Of a stretch of DNA of 64,000 nt, positions 8,964 through 17,643 are shown piece by piece. This DNA comes from Flavobacteriaceae bacterium (GTDB lineage Bacteria > Bacteroidota > Bacteroidia > Flavobacteriales > Flavobacteriaceae). Made by a program: the position numbers and the translations under genes. The stretch lies in assembly GCA_947483075.1 (NCBI GenBank), contig CANKLE010000003.1, forward strand, positions 62,001 through 126,000, read 5' to 3'. A model generated the notes under the pieces. The model worked only from the letters and a program-made list of their open reading frames with translations. It was not told where the DNA came from and made no database searches. Within the stretch, counting starts at the first letter, position 1; every line of letters begins with the position of its first letter.

Positions 8964-10478
8964 ATGAAAATGGAGTACGATGTAGTCATTATTGGTAGTG
9001 GTTTGGGCGGATTGGTTTCGGCCAACATCCTAGCGAAAGAAGGTTACAGTGTTTGTGTGCTCGAAAAGAACAATCAGTTTGGAGGCAATTTGCAAACTTT
9101 TGTGCGCGATAAAACGATTTTCGATACCGGAATTCATTACATCGGTGGGTTAAGTGAAGGACAGAATTTGTATAAATATTTCAAATATTTAGGCATTATC
9201 GACGACTTGAAACTCAAAAAAATGGATGAGGATGGGTTTGATTTAATTTCTTTCGAAGAAGAAAACGAAGTGTATCCTCACGCTCAAGGCTATGACAATT
9301 TCGTAAAACAATTGCTTCCCTTTTTTCCAAATGAAAAAGAAGCCATTGAAAAATATTGTGAGAAAGTCCAAACCATTTGCGATTCTTTTCCATTATACAA
9401 TTTAAAATGGGACGGAAAGTACGATAGCGAAATATTGGCATTAAACGCCAAGCAATGCATTGACGAAGTGACGGATAACGAAAGGTTGCGCGCCGTTTTA
9501 GCAGGTTCCAATTTTTTGTACGCGGGCATCGAAGACAAATCTCCTTTTTATGTACATGCGTTGTCTGTCAATTCTTATATTCAAAGTGCTTATCGTTGCA
9601 TAAATGGCGGAAGTCAAATCACAAAACAACTCATTAAGCAATTAAAAATTCACGGCGGTGAAGTTTTTAAATATAAAGAAGTATGTCGATTTGACGTGGA
9701 AGATAACAATGTCACTTCGGCAATAATAAAAGATGGAACAAAAGTTAAAGGGAAAATATTCATTTCTAATATAGAACCCAAAACGACTTTAAAAATGATA
9801 GGCGAGGATAAATTTAGAAAATCCTATTACAATAGAATAGACAGTTTAGAAGGGGTGATTTCGGCGTTTAGTTTGTACCTTGTTTTCAAACCCCAAACCT
9901 TCAAATATCGCAATCACAATTTATATCATTTTAAAAATAGTTCTATTGTTTGGAATGCGTTTGAATATGATGAAACCACATGGCCTAAGGCTTATATGGC
10001 TTCGATGAATGCTTCGGGAAAATCAGAAGAATGGGCCGATGGGATGACGTTTATCACCTATATGAATTTCGAGGATCTCAAAACTTGGGAAAACACGTAC
10101 AATACGACAGCAGAAAAAAATGATCGCGGCGAGACTTACGAAGCTTTTAAAATTCGAAAAATGGAAAGATTTCTTCAAGAAATTGAAATTAAATTCCCCG
10201 AAATTCGTGAGTGTATCCAATCGGTTCATTCGTCAACACCGCTATCTTATCGTGATTATATTGGTGGGCATAAAGGCAATATGTATGGGTATGTAAAAGA
10301 TTCAAACAACCCTATGAAATCGTTTATTGCTCCCAAAACAAAACTCAATAATCTATATCTTACTGGGCAAAGTATCAATATGCACGGTGTTTTAGGCGTA
10401 ACAATTGGTGCTGTAGTGACTTGTTCTGAAATTTTGGGAAAAGAATATTTAGTAAATAAAATCAACCAATCTTTATAG
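8964..10478 (+). CDS. CrtI/RetSat-like NAD(P)/FAD-dependent oxidoreductase
   Basis: A 504-residue flavoprotein with a dinucleotide-binding GSGLGG (11-16) and the ribose-binding Glu34 (CVLEKN). Overall it follows the phytoene desaturase/retinol saturase layout. A C-terminal FAD-contact segment (NNLYLTGQSINMHGVLGVTIGA) is present. Such enzymes desaturate, isomerise or saturate conjugated chains, so it may tune the double bonds of the polyene. Its stop overlaps an alternative GTG of the next gene. The exact reaction cannot be read from sequence. Confidence 0.85.
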   Translation: MKMEYDVVIIGSGLGGLVSANILAKEGYSVCVLEKNNQFGGNLQTFVRDKTIFDTGIHYIGGLSEGQNLYKYFKYLGIIDDLKLKKMDEDGFDLISFEEENEVYPHAQGYDNFVKQLLPFFPNEKEAIEKYCEKVQTICDSFPLYNLKWDGKYDSEILALNAKQCIDEVTDNERLRAVLAGSNFLYAGIEDKSPFYVHALSVNSYIQSAYRCINGGSQITKQLIKQLKIHGGEVFKYKEVCRFDVEDNNVTSAIIKDGTKVKGKIFISNIEPKTTLKMIGEDKFRKSYYNRIDSLEGVISAFSLYLVFKPQTFKYRNHNLYHFKNSSIVWNAFEYDETTWPKAYMASMNASGKSEEWADGMTFITYMNFEDLKTWENTYNTTAEKNDRGETYEAFKIRKMERFLQEIEIKFPEIRECIQSVHSSTPLSYRDYIGGHKGNMYGYVKDSNNPMKSFIAPKTKLNNLYLTGQSINMHGVLGVTIGAVVTCSEILGKEYLVNKINQSL

Positions 10479-10489
10479 TGATTTGCAGT

Positions 10490-12160
10490 ATGAAAAACCG
10501 TTTTTTTTTTTCGTTAGCAGTTGGTTTTTTATTTTTTGTGCAGTCTTGTGGTATTTCGAAATCGCTACATCATCAACCTCAATTAACGGGGTTTAATGCA
10601 ACGGTACCTGTGGTGAAAAAACAATCGAATAACGTTTTTACTTCAGAAAATAATTTTCTTTTAAAAAACAAACAAAATCTTTGGGAGCTATATGTAGAAG
10701 GTGATCCGCTCGAAAGAGGTTTAGCAATGGGAAGTTTAACCGATTCGTTATTAAAAAAACAGGAGCACATTTTTTTTTCCAAAATCAACGATTTGGTGCC
10801 GTCAAAATTTAAGCAAAAACTGTTGCGAAATTTTTTAAAATGGTACAATCGCAAATTGTATTTGAATGTTACGGAAGAATATAAAGCGGAGATTTACGGC
10901 ATTTCCGAATATACATCGCACGATTATGATAATATTGCTCCTCGGTATTTGAGAAGTTTGTATTTGCACGGCGCGCATGATATTGGGCACGCGTTACAGG
11001 ATTTGGCTTTGGTAGGCTGTTCTTCTTTTGCGGCTTGGGGCGAAAAATCAGAAGACGGAAGTTTGATTCTTGGTAGAAATTTTGATTTTTATGTTGGTGA
11101 TGACTTTGCCAAGGACAAGATCATTGCATTCATCAAACCCAAACAAGGCTATCCGTTTATGATGGTCACTTGGGCAGGCATGATTGGCGTGGTTTCGGGA
11201 ATGAATACCGAAGGATTAACCGTAACGATTAACGCTGGAAAATCGAAAATTCCTTTGATTGCCAAAACTCCAATTTCAATACTCACTCGCGAAATTTTGC
11301 AATATGCCAAAAATTGTGATGAAGCGATTGCAATTGCCAAAAAAAGAAAAGTTTTCGTTTCCGAATCGATCATGGTAGGAAGCGCCAATGATAAAAAAGC
11401 GCTACTTATTGAAGTGTCGCCGAATAATTTTGGAGTGTATGAAGTTTCTAACAACAATCAATTGCTTTGTTCAAATCACTTTCAAAGCGACAATTTAAAA
11501 TTCAATGATCGGAATCTTTATCAAATCACTAATAGCCATTCGAAATACCGTTACGATAGAATGAGGGAGTTGTTTGATGAAAATCAAAAAATTACTCCTG
11601 AAATTGCGGCTTCCATTCTCCGAAATAAAGACGGATTGAATAATTTACCGTTGGGATTTGGGAATGAAAAAGCACTGAATCAACTCATTGCGCATCATGC
11701 TGTAATTTTTAAACCAGAACAACGATTGGTTTGGGTTTCATCAAATCCTTATCAATTAGGTGAAATGGTGTGTTATGATTTGAATAAAGTATTTGAGAAT
11801 CGAAACAACAACGATTCCATCGTTTCGTTACAACAAGAAAAATTAAATATCCCCCAAGATCCTTTTGTTAAATCGATGGGATATAAAAACTATGAATCCT
11901 TTCGCATCGAAGATCACCTGATGGATGCATTTCTTGAAGATAAAAAAGAATTGCCCTTCGAATTTGCCAAAAATTACCAATCTTTAAATCCTGATTATTG
12001 GGGTGTTTACTATAAAATAGGATTGTATTTTTACAAAAAAAACGAATACCAACAAGCCCAACTGCATTTTGAAAAAGCATTGACCAAAGAAATTACGACA
12101 CTTCCAGAGAAGCAAAAAATTGAAATGTATTTAAAGAAAATCAAAAGAAAAGCATCATGA
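10490..12160 (+). CDS. C45-family (acyl-CoA:6-APA acyltransferase-like) Ntn hydrolase lipoprotein
   Basis: I chose the ATG at 10490, not the GTG at 10478, because it gives a clean lipoprotein signal (lipobox QSCG). The predicted product has 556 residues. The autoproteolytic Ntn-hydrolase nucleophile is the Cys in VGCSSFAAWG, followed by GSLILGRNFDFYVGD, typical of the C45/choloylglycine-hydrolase group. The C-terminus ends in a TPR-like hairpin (YYKIGLYFYKKNEYQQAQLHFEKAL). The family cleaves or forms amide and ester bonds. In this cluster it could attach or remove an acyl chain on the pigment at the outer membrane. The next gene starts within its stop region (ATGA). Confidence 0.75.
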   Translation: MKNRFFFSLAVGFLFFVQSCGISKSLHHQPQLTGFNATVPVVKKQSNNVFTSENNFLLKNKQNLWELYVEGDPLERGLAMGSLTDSLLKKQEHIFFSKINDLVPSKFKQKLLRNFLKWYNRKLYLNVTEEYKAEIYGISEYTSHDYDNIAPRYLRSLYLHGAHDIGHALQDLALVGCSSFAAWGEKSEDGSLILGRNFDFYVGDDFAKDKIIAFIKPKQGYPFMMVTWAGMIGVVSGMNTEGLTVTINAGKSKIPLIAKTPISILTREILQYAKNCDEAIAIAKKRKVFVSESIMVGSANDKKALLIEVSPNNFGVYEVSNNNQLLCSNHFQSDNLKFNDRNLYQITNSHSKYRYDRMRELFDENQKITPEIAASILRNKDGLNNLPLGFGNEKALNQLIAHHAVIFKPEQRLVWVSSNPYQLGEMVCYDLNKVFENRNNNDSIVSLQQEKLNIPQDPFVKSMGYKNYESFRIEDHLMDAFLEDKKELPFEFAKNYQSLNPDYWGVYYKIGLYFYKKNEYQQAQLHFEKALTKEITTLPEKQKIEMYLKKIKRKAS

Positions 12161-13455
12161 TTCCGGAAATTGAAACTGCTTCATTAGAAGAAATAAAAAC
12201 TCTTCAAGAAAAAAAGTTGTCTGAAATGTTAGCTTATATACAAGCGAATTCTCCATTTTATCAACGACTCTTTGTTTCAAATAAAATAGATATTTCTCAA
12301 ATCAAAACCATTGAAGATTTGCAGCATCTTCCAGTAACCACTAAAGAAGATTTACAAATGTATAACGATGATTTTAGATGCGTTCCAATATCTAACATCA
12401 TTGATTTTACCACGACTTCGGGAACTTTAGGGGAGCCAATAACTTTTGGTTTAACCGATGCTGATTTGGAACGATTGGCCTATAATGAAGCGATTTCTTT
12501 TGATTGCGCTGGAATCAAAGAAGGTGATATTGTGCAATTAATGACGACCATAGATCGACGATTCATGGCGGGTTTGGCCTATTTTTTAGGTTTGCGAAAA
12601 TTGAAAGTAGGTGTAATTCGAGTAGGTGCTGGAATTCCAGAATTGCAATGGGATTCCATTTTAAAACACAAACCAACCCATTTAATAACAGTTCCCTCTT
12701 TTTTATTGAAGCTCATTGAATATGCCGAAGCGCATGATATTGATTTTAATAATTCTGGGGTTAAAGGCGCGATTTGCATAGGAGAATCTTTGCGTAATCA
12801 AGATTTCTCGATGAATGCTTTGACTAAAAAAATCACAGATAAATGGAAGATTAAATTGTATTCTACCTATGCATCCACAGAAATGAGCACTTCATTTACA
12901 GAATGCCAACATGCGGTAGGGGGACATCATCATCCAGAATTGATTATCGTAGAAGTTTTAGATAACCTTAATCAACCTATTAAAAACGGAGAATCTGGAG
13001 AATTAACATTTACAACTTTGGGGATTGAAGCGATGCCGTTGTTACGTTATAAAACCGGAGATATTGTACAATTGCATTCGGATTCATGTAAATGTGGCCG
13101 AAATACAATTCGTGTTGGTCCAATACTGGGTCGTAAACATCATATGATAAAATACAAAGGAACAACTTTGTATCCTCCAGCAATGAATGATATTCTAAAT
13201 GGATTTGATAATATCGAAGCCCATGTGATTGAAATTTATACAAATGAATTGGGTACAGACGAAATTTTGATTAGGCTTGCTGTTAAAGTGCATACTGAAG
13301 AATTTTTACACGAAATAAAAGACCATTTTAGAGCAAAATTACGAGTAACTCCAAAGATTGAATTCGTGGCATTGAATATTTTGAATGCTTCAATTTTTAA
13401 TCCAATGAGTCGCAAACCTATTCGTTTCTTTGATTATAGAAAAAACAACTTATAA
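12157..13455 (+). CDS. Phenylacetate-CoA ligase-like adenylate-forming enzyme
   Basis: A 432-residue ANL-superfamily protein of the PaaK type. It has the N-terminal helical segment, the phosphate-binding loop TTSGTLGEPITFG near residues 88-100, YSTYASTEMSTSF near 233-245, and the hinge region LRYKTGDIV. It would adenylate an aromatic acid, for example a 4-hydroxycinnamic-type starter, and transfer it to CoA or to an acyl carrier. This fits the starter-unit step of flexirubin or aryl polyene synthesis. It overlaps the C45 gene by 4 nt (ATGA) and is the last gene of the forward operon. Substrate choice is inferred from context. Confidence 0.8.
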   Translation: MIPEIETASLEEIKTLQEKKLSEMLAYIQANSPFYQRLFVSNKIDISQIKTIEDLQHLPVTTKEDLQMYNDDFRCVPISNIIDFTTTSGTLGEPITFGLTDADLERLAYNEAISFDCAGIKEGDIVQLMTTIDRRFMAGLAYFLGLRKLKVGVIRVGAGIPELQWDSILKHKPTHLITVPSFLLKLIEYAEAHDIDFNNSGVKGAICIGESLRNQDFSMNALTKKITDKWKIKLYSTYASTEMSTSFTECQHAVGGHHHPELIIVEVLDNLNQPIKNGESGELTFTTLGIEAMPLLRYKTGDIVQLHSDSCKCGRNTIRVGPILGRKHHMIKYKGTTLYPPAMNDILNGFDNIEAHVIEIYTNELGTDEILIRLAVKVHTEEFLHEIKDHFRAKLRVTPKIEFVALNILNASIFNPMSRKPIRFFDYRKNNL

Positions 13456-13639
13456 AATAGAATCTTCCCTTACTAATCTCATGTCTATTCGACTAAAATA
13501 AACACGCCATAATTTTATTATACTATTTTTTAATTTCTAAATTTTTGAAATAAACTCTCTCAGTTTTAGTTTAAAGAAGTTTGTTTTTTAATTACAATTT
13601 TCAAAAAAATGAAACAATTATTGTAAATATCATAATTGT
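13456..13639. other. AT-rich convergent spacer after the polyene operon
   Basis: A 184-bp AT-rich gap between the forward operon and the convergent halogenase-like gene. I see no gene and no strong hairpin terminator in it, only T-runs on both strands. Confidence 0.5.
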
Positions 13640-14884
13640 TTAAAGTTTTTTGGATTCACTTTTTAGCATATATGCCATATTACGGATAACATTTTCATGT
13701 TTTTTAACAAACGGATTAGTTTCATCCCAAACATAACCAGCAAGAACCGCACAAATTTTTCTTTTAACATCAGGGTTTTCAGGTTGGTGAAAAAACAAAG
13801 TTTGTAAATTTCCGGTGTACCATTCTTTTACATAAGTAGTAAATACTGAAATCCCGCGTTTCATATAACCGGTAAATTCTTCTTCCCAATTAACTTTAAT
13901 CCCTTGGTTTTCTTTGATAAATAGCTTAGCTGCAAGCATTCCAGATTCTGTTGCAAAAGCAACTCCTGATGAAAAAACAGGATCTAAGAATTCAGAACTA
14001 TTACCAGTTAATGCAAATCCTTCTCCATACATTTTTTTTACAGAACGGGAATAATTTTCCAATTTTACAGGTTCAAATATAAATTCAATACCACCAAAAC
14101 GTTTTACATAATAATCGGATAATTGAATCGCATTGGTTAAAGCTTTGGTGACATTATTTTCTTTTGATAGTGCATTAATAAATGAAGTTGGCCCAACAAC
14201 TCCCACACTAGTATTACCATTGGAAAATGGAATGACCCATAACCATACTTGAGTTTCTAAGATGTCAAAGGAAATTAAGGTGCCTTCTTCTCCTTCGGGT
14301 CGATTAATGTCTTTTAGATGAGTAAATATTGAAGAATGCGGATCCAATTTAGAAGGTGTGTCTAAATCTAAAAGGCGTGGCAAAACTCTGCCATAACCGC
14401 TTGAGTCTATAATAAATTTAGCATGAATTTCTTTTAAATTACCGTCTCTATCAATAATTACCGTTTTAGAATTTTTTCCTTCAAATTCAACAGAAACCAC
14501 TTCAGATTCAAATTCTAAGTCAATTCCTTTTTTTATAACTTCTTGAGCCATAGTATTGTCAAAATCGGCACGAGGAACTTGCCATGTCCAATCCCAACCT
14601 TCGGAATATTTATTGCTGAAATCGAATAGGCATATTTCTTCACCGCGAATGAATCTGGCACCTAGTTTTTTTTCAAAATTCATAGCATCCAAAGATTCAA
14701 ATAAACCTGCTTCAGCAAAATGATCCATTACTCGCGGTATTAAGCTTTCCCCAACAACAAGTCTTGGAAATTTTGTTTTTTCTACCACTTTTACTTTAAC
14801 CTTATTATTGTGAAGATGCGATGCCGAAACACAACCAGAAGGACCAGCTCCAATGACTAATACATCAACAAATTCCTTTAACAT
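13640..14884 (-). CDS. Flavin-dependent halogenase-like oxidoreductase
   Basis: A 414-residue flavoprotein with GAGPSG (12-17) for FAD, then VVGESLIP (43-50), a Lys at 73 in NFEKKLGARF placed like the catalytic Lys of flavin-dependent halogenases, and W214-L-W-V-I-P219, which matches the WxWxIP motif used to separate halogenases from monooxygenases. It lacks a recognisable long C-terminal substrate domain. Some flexirubins are chlorinated on the aromatic ring, so halogenation of the pigment is plausible. It is convergent to the operon and has its own upstream region. A geranylgeranyl-reductase-like function is the main alternative. Confidence 0.8.
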   Translation of the reverse strand: MLKEFVDVLVIGAGPSGCVSASHLHNNKVKVKVVEKTKFPRLVVGESLIPRVMDHFAEAGLFESLDAMNFEKKLGARFIRGEEICLFDFSNKYSEGWDWTWQVPRADFDNTMAQEVIKKGIDLEFESEVVSVEFEGKNSKTVIIDRDGNLKEIHAKFIIDSSGYGRVLPRLLDLDTPSKLDPHSSIFTHLKDINRPEGEEGTLISFDILETQVWLWVIPFSNGNTSVGVVGPTSFINALSKENNVTKALTNAIQLSDYYVKRFGGIEFIFEPVKLENYSRSVKKMYGEGFALTGNSSEFLDPVFSSGVAFATESGMLAAKLFIKENQGIKVNWEEEFTGYMKRGISVFTTYVKEWYTGNLQTLFFHQPENPDVKRKICAVLAGYVWDETNPFVKKHENVIRNMAYMLKSESKKL

Positions 14885-14934
14885 ATATTTGAATTTTTAA
14901 AAAAAAACAGGTTGGACACTTTTTATATGGAAAT

Positions 14935-14957
14935 CCTAAGATTTAGGAAAAACCTAA
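14935..14957. promoter_or_regulatory. Alternating CCTAA/TTAGG half-site array upstream of the halogenase gene
   Basis: Three 5-bp half-sites alternate in orientation: CCTAA (14935-14939), TTAGG (14943-14947) and CCTAA (14953-14957), with spacers of 3 and 5 bp. They lie 51-73 bp before the halogenase start codon, where an operator would be expected. No regulator gene is visible nearby. Binding function is inference from the symmetry and position. Confidence 0.35.
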
Positions 14958-15433
14958 TTTCTAGAATATTAAATATTATTTTCAGATTATATTATTATGA
15001 TATACTAATCTAATAAATAACTTTATGAATAATATTTCTATTTATTTGAAGAAGACTAAATAAATTATTAAACAAGACTATATTATTATAATTTTTTACC
15101 AAGTTAAATTAACAACAATTATTTTAATTATGACCCATTAATTTTGTTTAAATGAAATTTAATTAATAGCAACTAGTTAATAAATCTGAGTTGCTAGTAC
15201 GGTTGTATATGTGGATGTACAATGTGCGGGTAGTTGAGCCACCAATTCTTAAAGATTATTACACCAAAGCCCAAAAAAATTACGCAGGTTAACAACGAAG
15301 TCAAACCGCTGGTGTATCAGAATATGTTTTATCGGTAGTTAATTATAGCTAGAAACTGCTGAGTACTACTAAAAACTAGAGTAAATCAGTGACTAGCAGT
15401 TATCATCGATTTTCACTGATTTATTATAGTTAC
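14958..15433. other. Gene-poor AT-rich stretch with a coding-like relic and a long inverted repeat
   Basis: No intact gene is visible in this ~475-bp stretch. From 15215 to 15289 the forward frame reads a short protein-like segment that stops. From 15291 a shifted frame continues with coding-like codons to a stop near 15336. This looks like a decayed gene fragment. An 11-bp perfect inverted repeat, TAAATCAGTGA at 15382-15392 and its complement at 15413-15423 around a 20-nt loop, lies just after the stop of the next gene and could terminate or mark an insertion boundary. Confidence 0.45.
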
Positions 15434-15646
15434 TTAATTTTGTTTTTTTCTTGTGTTTTCTTGGTGCATTTGGTAAACCGCATATGAAAATAAACCTACT
15501 GTAATTGTTGCAACTACACCAATTAAAACATAAGTTGCTATTTTGGTGTTTTCAATTTTTTCCGGAGTTGGTATTTGGCCTAATTCGTAGGCTAATCGAT
15601 CAGGAGGTAGCATTTTTTGTCTTGTGGTTAGGATAATTTTTTCCAT
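15434..15646 (-). CDS. Small single-pass membrane protein, unknown
   Basis: A 70-residue protein if the ATG at 15646 is used. An in-frame extension to 15709 would run through the preceding gene and is less likely. One transmembrane helix (TYVLIGVVATITVGLFSYAV) sits in the C-terminal half and is followed by a charged tail (HQENTRKKQN). No family is recognised. It begins 1 bp after the stop of the gene at 15648, so the two may be co-transcribed. Confidence 0.45.
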   Translation of the reverse strand: MEKIILTTRQKMLPPDRLAYELGQIPTPEKIENTKIATYVLIGVVATITVGLFSYAVYQMHQENTRKKQN

Positions 15647-15647
15647 G

Positions 15648-15896
15648 TTACTTTTTTGGTTTATAAATAATAATTTTAGTTTCTGTTTTTGGGTCAAGTC
15701 CAAATACAATATCTTTTAATTCATAGCATTTTGTTTTTACACCATCGATATCAAACAAGGATGGTTCTTCTAGATATTTTGTGTCAAAACCTTGTTTTTC
15801 GCATAGGATTAAGTCTATTTCATAAATATCACAATCTCTATAATTTTTGAGAAATTTATAGATATTAATTTTACATTTTCTATACAAATACCGCAT
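15648..15896 (-). CDS. Small hypothetical protein
   Basis: An 82-residue Lys/Tyr-rich protein with the segment FDIDGVKTKCYELKDIVFGLDPKTETKIIIYKPKK at its C-terminus and no recognised domain. It overlaps the end of the hsdM remnant by 17 nt in another frame and abuts the next small membrane-protein gene. Its start is uncertain. It could be a genuine small accessory gene or a fragment joined at the hsdM breakpoint. Confidence 0.4.
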   Translation of the reverse strand: MRYLYRKCKINIYKFLKNYRDCDIYEIDLILCEKQGFDTKYLEEPSLFDIDGVKTKCYELKDIVFGLDPKTETKIIIYKPKK

Positions 15897-16218
15897 CGGC
15901 CTTGAATTTTTTCAGGTAAGGGAATAGTTCAATGTTAACAAAATCGGCAAGGTCATCACCCGTTAAGGCAGCATGATGGTCTATCTTTCCATCTGCTCCT
16001 TTTGGTGCCGCCCAAACAGTCCATTGGTATTTTGTATCAATAATAGGCGAGTATGTTTTACCCGTTAATTCAGCAGCAGTGGCTTTGTCTTTTTCTAAAT
16101 CGTCCAAGTACTTTAAAAATAGCACCCACGAGGTTTGTTCAACATAATCTAATTCACTTCCGCAGCCTGCATCTTTGTGAAGGATATCATCAACATTTTT
16201 AAAGGTTTGTTCAAACAT
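15880..16218 (-). pseudogene. N-terminal remnant of type I restriction-modification methylase (hsdM)
   Basis: The 112-residue product matches only the HsdM N-terminal helical domain: a start like MFEQTFKNVDDILHKDAG, then LDYVEQTSWVLFLKYLDDLE and DFVNIELFPYLKKFK. A complete HsdM has roughly 450-550 residues, with SAM-binding and NPPF motifs that are absent here. Homology seems to end after KKFK, and six unrelated residues precede the stop. No hsdS or hsdR is in the window. This is a truncated remnant of a restriction system, probably left by deletion or recombination in the islet. Confidence 0.75.
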
Positions 16219-16525
16219 AGTTGGTATAGGTTTATGGGTCTACATATTAATTTGGCCAAATTTAACAAACAAATTGAATAATCAGTAGGAATAAAAGTGC
16301 AGCCAAACCCAAGAGCATTTGGAGTTTGGTATTGAAAAACCAACATAATTGAATTTGGCTTTTAGTCAAAAAAAAACTAAAAGCTCGTTAAGGCTTTCAA
16401 AACATAGTCAAACTCAATATAAACCAATTGTTATTTCTTAATTTAAAAATATATCAACTGAATTGTAGTTGCAGTAAATAGTTGTAAACTTGTGATGTAA
16501 TTTTTTGAATTAAAATCTCGAAAAC
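16219..16525. other. Intergenic stretch with a perfect 9-bp hairpin
   Basis: No gene is seen in these 307 bp. A perfect inverted repeat lies at 16358-16384: GCTTTTAGT and ACTAAAAGC around a 9-nt A-rich loop. No T-run follows on either strand, so it is not a classic terminator. The last ~90 bp must hold the promoter of the lipoprotein gene at 16526, but no convincing TAnnTTTG motif was found. Confidence 0.4.
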
Positions 16526-17578
16526 ATGAAAAATAGATTTTTACAATTTTTTATCGCCATATTGGTTGTTTTGTTTTTTGGCTGCTCTACGAGTTCAGAT
16601 GGCAATGGGAATTCAACCACTACAGTTGTTCCTGTGACGCCAAGCAATTTACAAGGCTATGCTTTTTCTTCAACCCAAATTAATTTGTCTTGGACAGATA
16701 ACTCTACCAATGAAACGGGATTTAAAATTGCAAGAAAAATGGGGCCTAATAATTTTTCTGTCATTGCAACTGTAAATCAAAATGTAAATTCATTTACAGT
16801 TTCAGGACTTTCACCTAATACAACTTATACATATGTTGTATATTCTTTTAATAATGTTGGAAATTCTCAAGCATACAGTAATGAATTTAATATTACTACA
16901 TTTTCTTCAACTAATATTAATGTTATTGGGCCTATATTGTCCGATATTGATGGTAACGTATATCAATCAGTAAGTAATTGCGGTTTAACCTGGACCAAAA
17001 GTAATTTGAATGTTACTAAATATACCGATGGAACAACCATTCCCCAAATTACGGACTCTACCCAATGGGAAAACCTAACCACTGGTGCTTGGTGTTATTA
17101 CAACAACTCAACAACCAATGGTATAACCTATGGTAAGTTATATAATTGGTATGCTATAATGGGTATTTATGATACTGCTTCTGCTGCTAACCCAGCTTTG
17201 AGAAAAAAATTGGCGCCAATGGGTTGGCATATTCCAAATGATGAGGAATGGAGATTATTAATGAACTGTCTTGACCCCAATGCTGTACTTGTGGATGCTT
17301 GGCAAAATGTGGCTGGAGGCCAAATGAAATTAATAGGTACTTCACTTTGGCAGAGTCCAAATACAGGCGCCACAAATGTCAGCGGTTTTTCAGGACTTCC
17401 AGGTGGTTGTTACTATAGAACTTTCAGCAGTATCGGTATTTATGGTTTTTGGTGGAGTTCGTCAGTAAATGTTTCTAACCTACCTTGGTGCCGAACTCTT
17501 CATTCAAATACTGAATATTTAGGAAGGGCGAACTACATTAAAGCTTCTGGTTTATCAGTTCGTTGCGTCAAGGATTAA
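16526..17578 (+). CDS. FnIII-FISUMP lipoprotein, copy 1
   Basis: A 350-residue surface lipoprotein. A signal peptide ends in the lipobox FFGCS, followed by the polar linker TSSDGNGNSTTTVVP. One fibronectin type III domain follows (about residues 38-125, with LSWTDNSTNETGFKIARK and YTYVVYSFNNVG). A Fibrobacter succinogenes major paralogous domain fills the rest: IDGNVYQSV, WCYYNN, GKLYNWYA, LAPMGWHIPNDEEW, WWSSSVN and a final VRCVKD. FISUMP domains are extracellular modules of unknown function. The next gene is a paralogue 65 bp downstream. Confidence 0.85.
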   Translation: MKNRFLQFFIAILVVLFFGCSTSSDGNGNSTTTVVPVTPSNLQGYAFSSTQINLSWTDNSTNETGFKIARKMGPNNFSVIATVNQNVNSFTVSGLSPNTTYTYVVYSFNNVGNSQAYSNEFNITTFSSTNINVIGPILSDIDGNVYQSVSNCGLTWTKSNLNVTKYTDGTTIPQITDSTQWENLTTGAWCYYNNSTTNGITYGKLYNWYAIMGIYDTASAANPALRKKLAPMGWHIPNDEEWRLLMNCLDPNAVLVDAWQNVAGGQMKLIGTSLWQSPNTGATNVSGFSGLPGGCYYRTFSSIGIYGFWWSSSVNVSNLPWCRTLHSNTEYLGRANYIKASGLSVRCVKD

Positions 17579-17643
17579 AACTTTTGTCAATTGGTTACAA
17601 AATTTAAATGATTAGATTACAACATAAATATAAAATTTACCTC

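Noticed and set aside
16358-16384. Rho-independent terminator
   Set aside because: The hairpin is perfect, but no T-run follows on either strand and no gene ends near it in the right direction.
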